Origin: Paraphoma chrysanthemicola
Taxonomy: Eukaryota > Ascomycota > Dothideomycetes > Pleosporales > Phaeosphaeriaceae
Assembly: GCA_020744225.1 (NCBI GenBank)
Contig: JAGMWG010000012.1
Coordinates: 1,054,001-1,118,000 of the forward strand
Length of the DNA: 64,000 nucleotides
Reading direction: 5' to 3'
Shown: positions 56,311 through 64,000 of the stretch, in pieces
Position numbering within the stretch: the first letter of the stretch is position 1
Layout: the number at the start of each line of letters is the position of its first letter
The notes under the pieces: model-generated
Databases searched by the model: none
The model's input: the letters and a program-made list of their open reading frames with translations, nothing else
Told to the model about the DNA's origin: nothing
Translations under genes and position numbers: made by a program

Positions 56311-57847
56311 CTACCTTGCCTTCTCCACGTCCTCGCTGTCCTGCCTGTGAACATCTTTCGTGCCACTAGACACAGCAGCCGCCATGTCCTCATCTGCCTC
56401 GACATCAAAGTTCCTGCCTCTGTACTCTGGTCCCAAGAACGTCAACAAGATGACATACGCATACACACAGCCCATGAAAATGCAAATTACAAGCCCGTAC
56501 TTGTATCGCTTGACCTTGCCCTTTGGCGGCAAGGGGAACTGCTCGCCAATCGTCGCCTCAATGGTCGAAGATGCGGAAGACACGAGGTTACCGAGTTGGT
56601 AACTGGTGCCCACGACGAATGTACGGAACGAGCCTGGTGAGAGTTCCATCAAATGGATGGGGATTACGCCCCACGCCCCCTGGACGCAGAATTGCTGGAA
56701 AAAGGCAGCGGCAATGACGCCCTTGTTGCTGACAAAGGTATATGGGTACAGTAACGCGCCGCCGAGAATGCACATGATGATGATGCTCAGTCTGCGACCG
56801 AAGATGGAGGAGCTGTATCCAACGAGCGTGCCACCCGTCATGGCGCCCAGATTTGCAACGACTTGAGTGACAGTCACGGCGTTGGGACTAAAGTTGTACT
56901 GGTTTGTAAGCATTGTCGGGTACAAGTCCTGAGAGCCATGAGACATGAAGTTGAATCCGGCCATCAAGAGGACCATATAAATCAACAACAGCCAGTGTCG
57001 CTTCAACGCTACTTTGCCCTCTTCGATGAAGACTTTAGCGGCGTTGGGCTCCTCTTCGCGGATTCTCTTGCGCTCGAGGTATGCGTTCGTTTCGGGGAGG
57101 CAGAGACGGAAAATGATGATGAGCACGGGTGGACCGGCGCCGAACCAGAAGAGAGGACGCCATTCGTGGCCGACGGTATCGACAAAGGCGCGGGCGAAGA
57201 CAGTGGCGAGCAGGTAGCCAAAGGCGTAGCCTTGTTGGAGCATACCGGAGATGATACCACGGGCGGGGGCGGGGCAGTCTTCGAGAGCTGTGGATAAGTT
57301 AGATGTATGTCTTGAGGTGGTGATGGGACGAAGAACGCTTACCAGTTGCTGCAGCGTTACCATATAATCCACCCATGGCAATACCAAACAGCGCGCGCAC
57401 GCCCAAGAACTGGTTGTACGTGCTGCAGAAGCCCGTAGCCAACTCGAGAATGATAAAGAGAACATTGTTGATGACGAACGGCCACTTGCGACCATATCGA
57501 TCAGCAGCAAGACCAAAGATGATACTTCCGACTGATCGGAGCATCAACACCAGCGTAATACCCCACGTAATGTCGGCCTTGGTCTTGCCGAACGTTTCAG
57601 CCAGATTCTCCACCGTCAGCGAGACAGTGAAGAAATCAAACGCGTCCCACGACCACGCAAAAAAGGCAACAAGAAAGAACAGCCATTGCTGCAAATTCAA
57701 CATGCGCAACAGCGTGATTGGATTCGGGACCTTGTCGCGCGCCGGCTTGAGGGTGGTAAGACGTGTCGCGGCGTATCGTCCCGCGGACATTTTCTCCACA
57801 TATTGGATGTTCTCGCGATGCGAGACGTGTTGCTTGTCGGCATCCAT
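56311..57847 (-). CDS. JEN-type monocarboxylate/dicarboxylate proton symporter (MFS)
   Basis: Plasma-membrane importer of lactate, pyruvate or dicarboxylates by proton symport. Exons 57847-57343 and 57287-56311 encode 493 residues; the 55-nt intron joins GNAAAT to ALEDCPAPARG. The first in-frame ATG is 57847 (MDADKQHVSHREN). About twelve hydrophobic segments are visible. The MFS signature LAADRYGRK follows TM2, and the JEN family motif NFMSHGSQDLYPT lies near residue 282. In JEN1 this motif is required for substrate recognition. The cytosolic tail is acidic (DVEADEDMAAAV, RQDSEDVEKAR). In other fungi such genes are glucose-repressed; I did not identify binding sites here with confidence. Exact substrate is unknown. 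Confidence 0.92.
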
Positions 57848-59036
57848 GACCAAGTCTCTGGATGGATTTCTTCAACAAAGGGTAAGGATTGGAGTTCTCC
57901 CAAATGATGGGTGCCCTTCTACCTCAACAGTGAGGGGATCCGTCTCCTCTTATCCATCTGCCTTACACCATGCACATCTCACCACGCGATCGCCAGCCGG
58001 TTTCCTCCTCAGGCATACCGTGTGTCCCGATAGCGCGCCTGTGACCGATGGTTGCAACGACATGACGTCCCCACAACCCCGCGTGGCAGATGGTGTCGAA
58101 TCAGCGGCAAAAAGAACGGGCGAAGGTCCAATCATGGTTGATGGTGAGTGAAGGTAGCAGGCAAATGAACAGGGTTACTGCACGCCACCGGACATGCTAA
58201 GAGGTGTCAAGCTGCTCAAGCGTTGCTTGGCGCAGCAGATTTGGCGGGCAGAAGCTTTGTCAAAGGCGCGCTAGCAAGGCTTGGTTGACGTATGCTCAAT
58301 GTCGGGATTCCGAAGTAGCCATCGAACCTCTGTTACGACGGCAGTTTCCAAAAGTCAGTCAGTGCGGTAACATCTCCATTCTCGCTTTGACACGAGTATA
58401 GCAGTTCTAGCAACACTCAAACCAAGTGTGGCCATCTTGTACAGCGCGTGCGATCGCCAGGCGCATCGTCCGTCGACCGGCGAGTTGTGCTGACACATTG
58501 CGCTAAAGCCACTCCTAGCGTTAATTCCCGGCCGAATCTTCCCCATTCTCCACAACTCAGGGCAACAAACACGAGGGAAGCGCGACCGGGGACGCCCATG
58601 GGGTACGAAACTGGCCATCGAGACGAGGCGAGGCCCGTATCTCGTGCTTGCCTCCGATATTCTCCAGTTCTACCTCCGAGTGGCTTGTTTTAGCGTGATT
58701 CAGCTGCGGACTTGTCTGCAGAGCCTCATGGAAAAAGCCTCAGTCTTATTGATCATGTCCGCGTCCGGGATGGCTTCATGTCGGACTGGACGGAGGCATT
58801 TCCGATTCCTCACGTCAAGTGCACTGGTTTCAGGACTAGGTGTCGTGGCTAGAAAATCATTACGATCCGTTCAGAAGTCTTTCATGTTGTTTTCCTAGCT
58901 CATGATCCAAAAACACCTACTCCAAGCGTAGCGTACATGAACTTTTCTTCCCCACAACTGAATCTAGATTCGCCAAGAACGCCCAAAATGATGGATGCAA
59001 AATCGGAAGCTTATGCTCAAGATGCTTACAATGCAA
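57848..59036. other. Intergenic, no gene seen (1.2 kb)
   Basis: Holds the transporter promoter (left) and the SulP gene 3' flank (right). Short frames only; no recognised motif. Confidence 0.5.
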
Positions 59037-61646
59037 TCAGGCTATACCACTTGAGACTGCCCGAGAACTTCCCGCTTCACTACCCCACTCTTCGGTCAAC
59101 CGCTCCAGCTCAGTCATTCGAAGTGCCTCTTCGACACTGTGGACAAAGTGTCTCGGTCCGCCGCACATTTCGATGATGCCGCTCTTGTCAAAGAGCTGGT
59201 ACACAGGACTACGCTCGCTCGGCACCCTGCAGAAGAAGACGCGTACGTCTCTCTTCCTGTACGACTCCACAATCTCCGCAAGAACTTGCGCACCGGCTCC
59301 ATCCAGCGACGTGACACCGTGTACGTCAAAGATGATGTTCTTGTTATGCTCGGCGCGGCGGACGCGAGGGAGGGCAGGGTGCGCTTTACCTGTGCCGTGG
59401 TCTTCTAGGCGTCTTAGACGGGTCTTGAGATTTCCGGTATTGGCGAATGTAAGGGGCTCTGGGATCTTGACAATGAGACAGCCTTCAATGAACTCGACGC
59501 TGTCGGGATCGTGCTCCGCATTGGAGAATTGATTTGTGGTCCCCGGCACACGGCCCAGGATTTGAATGCGCGGTCGAACTGAGTGGCGGATGAGACGCAG
59601 GATAGAGAGGCCGATGCCGACGCCGATACCGCGCTTTAGATCCCAGATAATAGTGATGAAGAAGATCAAGCCCATCAGGATCAACTCCGACCAGCCTCGG
59701 ATGCGTAGAAAGAATTTAATGTCGTGAGGAGCTTCTTCGACAAGCGAGTATGCAACGACAGATACCATGGCGCAGAGTACGCCCTTTGGCAGGTAGTAAA
59801 AATATGGCAACATGAAGACAGTACACAGTATGGTGATAAGGGAAAGGAAGATTGAGCTCATGGGTGTCAGTCCGCCAGTCGACGCATTGACCTTCGATCG
59901 GCCATAGCCTCCAAATGCTGGGAGAGCCATGAACAGACCACCCGTGATATTGGCAGTTCCAAGAGCAATAAGCTCACGGTTAGCACTGATGGGCATGGTG
60001 ACACCGTCCTTATTGGGATCTCCGCCTCCGAGCGACTTGCCTGCCACGGAGGATTCGAAGAAGCCAAGCAGGGCAATTATGAGGGCAGTGTTGATGGCGT
60101 CTGAGGCATACTTCAGGTGCGAAGTCTCGAAAGGGAAGTGGATAGCAAAGATGCTCCCGCCGCTAGAGTTGACATTTCCAAGGACGGCTAGGCCTTGCTG
60201 GTCCAGACGAAATTGCCACGTGAAGATGGCAGACAGAACCACGACAACGAAGCGGTCGGGTATGTAGGCAACGGAGGGGTAGCGGGGCTGCAATCTCTTC
60301 TTGAACTCTCTGTCACGGAATTAGCGAGGCTCTCAGACGCAAGTCGATAATTTCTCATACCTGAAAAACATGATGATGCCAAAGGCAGTAAAGGACATGG
60401 CGCAGGTCAGACCATGAGCATTTCCAATGTTGCGGAACAAGAAGACGACCTTGTCGATACAGCTCCCGTGGGAGACTTGATCAGCTGCCAGCCTTGCGAG
60501 TCCCATTTCCGGAATGAGCTGGTCGACAAAAATGACAACGCCAATGGCACTGATGAAGCCTCGCAGGAAGGGCCGACTGAGGACGTTGTCTAGGAAGCCG
60601 AGTCTGAAGAGACCAGCCACCAGAATGAAGGCACCTGCAAGACACGTGACGATGCCGGCAATCTCGGCGTTGCGTCGCCCGTCGTCGTCCCCGGTGGTGC
60701 CCTTTTTGATGTTCTCACGCACAATTTCGCCCACGAGAAGCGACCCAGGCGCCTCTGGTCCAACAATCATCTGCGGACACGTGCCCAGAATGGCGTATAT
60801 CAGCGGGTTGAGGGCGAAGCTGTAGAGACCGTGGACGGGAGGAACGTGGGCGAGGTTCGAGGCGTACGAGAGCGCCATGGGGATGTAAAAGGACGCCATG
60901 GTGATGGCGGCAACGAGGTCGCCCTTGAGGTAGCGCAGCTTGTACTGCCGGGTCCAGTTAAGAATGGGGATGTAGTACTGCAGGTACATCATGCGCTGGT
61001 TCTTGACGCCGTGCCGCTCAGCGAGCCACTTGGTGGTGCTCATCTTCTGGCCATTTCCGCTGCCTGCAATGCTGTCTGCAAAGGCATCGCCCAGCAGCGC
61101 GTGGGTAGCGTCCGGCGCTTCTCCCTCAGCCGTCTCGGTGATGCCTGGGTAGGCGCCGCCAAAGCTGTTGTCTGAGTGAATGCTGCCAGCGAAGCTTCCA
61201 TAGTTGCGGTGTACACCCGGACGCGGCGAGACCGCGCCGTGGGTGCAATTGGCGTCTCCACAGCCCGAGGCCGCGTCCCAGTTCTGATGGTCGAGCAGCC
61301 GCGTGCGCACCGTCGGCTCGAGGTCGATCTCAATGATACCGCCGGGCTGGGGCGCGACATTCTGGTTGACTGGTCGGGCGGAGGCGCCATCAGTGGCCGG
61401 CCTGATGCCCTCGGGGGTGAAGCTGAGGTCGACTGGCGGGTCGGTGGGTTGCGTCTCGTCGTCGTAGTAGCGGTGGGGGTGCATCGTGTCTTCAGGTGAG
61501 CTCGAGCGGTCCGAGGGCACATGTGCCTGCCGCAGCTGTGAAGGCGTGGCCGGCTGGTGGGCGTGTCTCACACTGCCGCTCGACGACTCGCGCGAGTGCG
61601 ACGCCCGCGAGGGCCCGTCGTCGGTGTTGATTCTCTTGGGCGGCAT
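59037..61646 (-). CDS. SulP/SLC26 anion transporter with STAS domain
   Basis: Putative sulfate or related anion transporter, most like the yeast YPR003C group by my recollection of its sequence pattern. Exons 61646-60361 and 60309-59037 encode 852 residues; a 51-nt intron with acceptor GACAG joins IMFFR to EFKKRLQPRYP. The first 215 residues are a long cytosolic Ser/Pro/His-rich tail. The transport core begins YYIPILNWTRQYKLRYLKGD, followed by the SulP signature ASFYIPMALSYASNLAHVPP-type segment and GTCPQMIVGPEA. At least ten hydrophobic segments are visible. The C-terminal STAS domain spans about residues 700-835 (IIFDVHGVTSLDGAGAQVL, SERSPVYQLFDKSG). It is divergent from LYS1 across 496 bp. 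Subcellular site (plasma membrane, ER or vacuole) is not determined. Confidence 0.9.
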
Positions 61647-62000
61647 CTCGAGGGCAGGCGCAGAGGTGTCTTCGCTGCTGCATACCGGTACATGACGATG
61701 CCCTAGCTAATTTCAATGCAGCGCGCCCGGGTGCGATCAGAGAGCCGTCGAGGTCAGTCCGCTGCCGCACGTGCCCTTGCCCCCACTCCAAAAGCTCCGT
61801 CTGGAGGATGCGAGAAGAGAAAAAGGCTGCGGCGCGCGCCTCGCCGACGTCATTGTCATCCGCATCCTCTCAGCGCTCTTTGGCTGGTCAAGACTCGAGC
61901 CGCGTCGGAACGGTCCTGCAGTAGTCTACTAGCGCCGCTCTCGGAGTGCTTCTGCTCGTCCCAATGGGCCCACACCGCCTCGGCAGAAAAAGCTGCCATG

Positions 62001-62006
62001 GAGTCA
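62001..62006 (-). promoter_or_regulatory. GCN4/CPC1-like site (ATGACTC on the minus strand)
   Basis: Reads AATGACTCCA on the minus strand, matching seven consecutive positions of the palindromic general amino-acid-control site ATGACTCAT. It is 137 bp before the LYS1 ATG, a sensible position for a lysine biosynthetic gene. Binding is inferred. Confidence 0.4.
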
Positions 62007-62069
62007 TTGCGGGCTTGACGCTGCTCCGCGCCAGAAAGTACTCCACACTCCGATCTCCGGTGCATCGCG

Positions 62070-62075
62070 TATATA
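62070..62075 (+). promoter_or_regulatory. TATA box of LYS1
   Basis: TATATA 68-73 bp before the LYS1 start codon; position and sequence are typical of a fungal core promoter. Confidence 0.45.
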
Positions 62076-62142
62076 GGCCCCAGCCGCAGCGCTGCAGCTC
62101 GCACATAGCAATTGACCTGTTGTTCCCCTTAGATTCTCCGCC

Positions 62143-63360
62143 ATGGCCTTCCCCACACTCCACGCCCGCGCCGAGGCCAAGCCGCTCGAACACCGCTCGT
62201 GCCTCACCCCCACCACTGTCAAGAAGCTGCTCGACGCTGGCTACCCCGTGCTGGTTGAGCGCAGTCCCACGGACCCCAACTATGCCCGCATCTTCAAGGA
62301 CGACGAGTTTGAGAAGGCCGGCGCCACCCTCATCGAGGAAGGCGCATACAAGACGGCGCCGACCGACCGCATCATCATCGGCCTGAAGGAGCTCCCCGAG
62401 GACGAGTTCCCCCTCGAGCACACCTTTGTACACTTTGCGCATTGCTACAAGCAGCAGGGCGGCTGGGAAAAGGTTCTGGCCAGGTTCCCGCGCGGCGGAG
62501 GTACCCTGTACGATCTCGAGTTCCTCCAGGACACAACTGGCAGGCGCGTTGCCGCGTTTGGCTACCACGCCGGCTTCGTTGGCGCTGCTCTTGCCATCAA
62601 GGTATGCAGAGGAAGGTGCTATTGGCGATGAATACCGACTAATAAAATCCCTCAGACATGGGCATGGCAGCTCACACATCCCAAAGGCGAACCGCTGCCG
62701 GGCGTTGAGACCTTCACCGACGGTCGTGGATACTACAACAACGAGAGCGAGCTGATCGCCCAGCTCAAGGAAGATGTTGCCGCTGGCGAGAAGATCGCTG
62801 GACATAAGCCCACCAGCTTGGTCCTCGGCGCTCTAGGGCGCTGCGGCTCTGGCGCCGTCGACCTGCTCGACAAGATTGGCTGCTCCGACATCAAGAAATG
62901 GGATCTGCCCGAGACCAAGGAGCGCGACGGGCCGTACCCCGAGATCATCGAGTCGGACATCTTCGTCAACTGCATCTACCTCTCCAAGCCCATCCCGCCC
63001 TTCCTGAACAAGGAGAGCCTCAAGACACCCGGCCGCAGACTGAGCGTCATCTGCGATGTGAGCTGCGACACAACCAACCCACACAACCCCATCCCAGTAT
63101 ACGACATCAACACAACCTTCGACAAGCCCACTGTGGGTGTCAGCGTCGAGGGTGATGGACCCCGTCTGTCCGTCATCTCCATAGACCATCTTCCTTCTGC
63201 GCTGCCACGCGAGTCATCAGAGGCCTTCAGTAACGCTCTTCTCCCCAGCTTGATGGCCTTGAAGGATCGCGCCACAGCACCTGTATGGCAAGGTGCCGAG
63301 AAGCTTTTCCACGAGAAGGTCCAAACTCTACCCGGCGGTGTACCCAAGAAGGAAGTATAG
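62143..63360 (+). CDS. lys1: Saccharopine dehydrogenase (NAD+, L-lysine-forming)
   Basis: Last step of the fungal alpha-aminoadipate pathway: saccharopine plus NAD+ to lysine plus 2-oxoglutarate. Exons 62143-62601 and 62656-63360 give 387 residues, close to the usual 370-375. The 54-nt intron (branch ACTAAT, acceptor CTCAG) joins GAALAIK to TWAWQLTHP. The N-terminal substrate domain has EHRSCLTPTTVKKLLDAGY, HFAHCYKQQ (with the active-site-region Cys and Lys) and VAAFGYHAGFVGAAL. The Rossmann part shows LGALGRCGSGAVDLL, and SVICDVSCDTTNPHNPIPVY and the C-terminal ISIDHLPSALPRESS are family hallmarks. The C-terminal KKEV is not a classical peroxisomal signal, although yeast Lys1 is peroxisomal. 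The start ATG is in context GCCATGG, a strong initiator. Assignment is certain. Confidence 0.97.
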
Positions 63361-64000
63361 ACGCACATGAAGCACATCTGTCGTTATAGAGAAGACGTCT
63401 TTGGTGACCAAAAGCGTAGCATGCGCATGAATATACCCAAATTTCTAGAAGACTCTCTTGGCCCGTCCATAATTCATCCCTTTTGGTCCAGTCCTGCAAG
63501 GCATCACTCATGACCTTACTCATCCACTTCAGCCCGACTGCTTGTCTTCACAAAGCACCTAACATATCAGTGGGTTGCAGCTGATTGCCGCTCACGACAC
63601 GATTCCCTCAGACCTCATGCACGCTGCGGCCAATTTTCTCAGGGCTGTACTAAAAAACAGCCGTCTCTTCGATGCTACCTGTGAGACTTTTTGGTTACAT
63701 GCTGCCACAATCCATAGGGATAGATTCACATAATTTTCCCAAGGCATGAGCAACACCTGACCATTCATAGCCAAGACTCCAAGAAGCAAATGCTACTCGC
63801 TTTGCTGGGCGATAGAGCACTACAACCTCGCCGAGGACAAATCACCCGCTTTGGTTAACTCGAGTACCGCGAAGGGCGGCTGCAGCCATGGAAGTCGGAA
63901 GCGAGGGGGCAGTACTAGCGAATCGCATAGAGGAATCCACAACATATGATTACGGACCATGCATGTTCGGCAACAGTTGCCAATGACGGCGTCCCGAACA
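63361..64000. other. LYS1 3' flank to window end, no gene seen
   Basis: Only short frames; the longest on the minus strand (63592-63789) shows no recognised family. Nothing further seen up to the right edge. Confidence 0.45.

Larger units (their letters stand above)
61647..62142. promoter_or_regulatory. Divergent promoter of the SulP transporter and LYS1
   Basis: A 496-bp interval between divergent start codons. It contains a TATATA element (62070-62075) and a GCN4/CPC1-like half site (62001-62006), both on the LYS1 side. No other gene. Confidence 0.6.

Overview
The window is nuclear DNA of a filamentous ascomycete (Pezizomycotina; a Dothideomycete-like fungus is a reasonable guess, but the species cannot be fixed from the sequence). 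The evidence is the gene content (class V, VI and VII chitin synthases, a KRE6/SKN1 glucan protein, a Zn2Cys6 regulator, secreted GH5 and histidine-phosphatase enzymes) and the introns: every intron I could place is short (44 to 78 nt) with GT-AG ends, many with CTAAC- or CTGAC-like branch sites.

Layout: 1-873 (-) is the 5' part of a secreted BBE-like FAD oxidoreductase that runs off the left edge. At 1765-1910 (+) is a tRNA-Leu(UAA). 4412-7736 (-) is eIF5B. 8431-14062 (-) and 15947-21323 (+) are a head-to-head pair of myosin-motor chitin synthases, class V and class VII, around a 1.9 kb shared upstream region. Then come END3 (21792-23084 +), an L-2-hydroxyglutarate dehydrogenase-like protein (23339-24544 -), a Nudix ADP-sugar pyrophosphatase (24951-25730 +) and a class VI chitin synthase (26399-29085 -). 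After a 3.4 kb gap follow UPF2/NMD2 (32453-36226 +), a secreted histidine phosphatase (37087-38563 +), a small hypothetical ORF (38789-39157 -) and a secreted GH5 glucanase (40362-41626 -). A gene-poor stretch (41.6-47.6 kb) holds one candidate spliced gene. The right part has a Zn2Cys6 factor (47582-48687 -), thiamine pyrophosphokinase (51248-52069 +), a KRE6/SKN1 beta-glucan protein (53320-55705 +), a JEN-type carboxylate transporter (56311-57847 -), a SulP/SLC26 transporter with STAS domain (59037-61646 -) and saccharopine dehydrogenase LYS1 (62143-63360 +).

Functional theme: three chitin synthases, the endocytic adaptor END3 and, further right, a beta-1,6-glucan assembly protein give the window a cell-wall and polarised-growth flavour. 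The rest is housekeeping (translation initiation, mRNA decay, lysine and thiamine metabolism) and secreted or transport functions.

The most unusual observation is in the tRNA-Leu(UAA). It has a complete cloverleaf and a normal 12-nt anticodon-loop intron. A second insertion of 52 nt sits exactly between the T-stem and the T-loop. That insertion begins GTAAAT, ends TATCAG, carries a TTAAC branch-like site, and has the same size as the spliceosomal introns of the neighbouring protein genes. Removing it restores a perfect T-arm. Other points are two stop-free, frame-preserving introns (class V chitin synthase and UPF2) and a weak/strong pair of in-frame AUGs on the Nudix gene that predicts mitochondrial and cytosolic forms.
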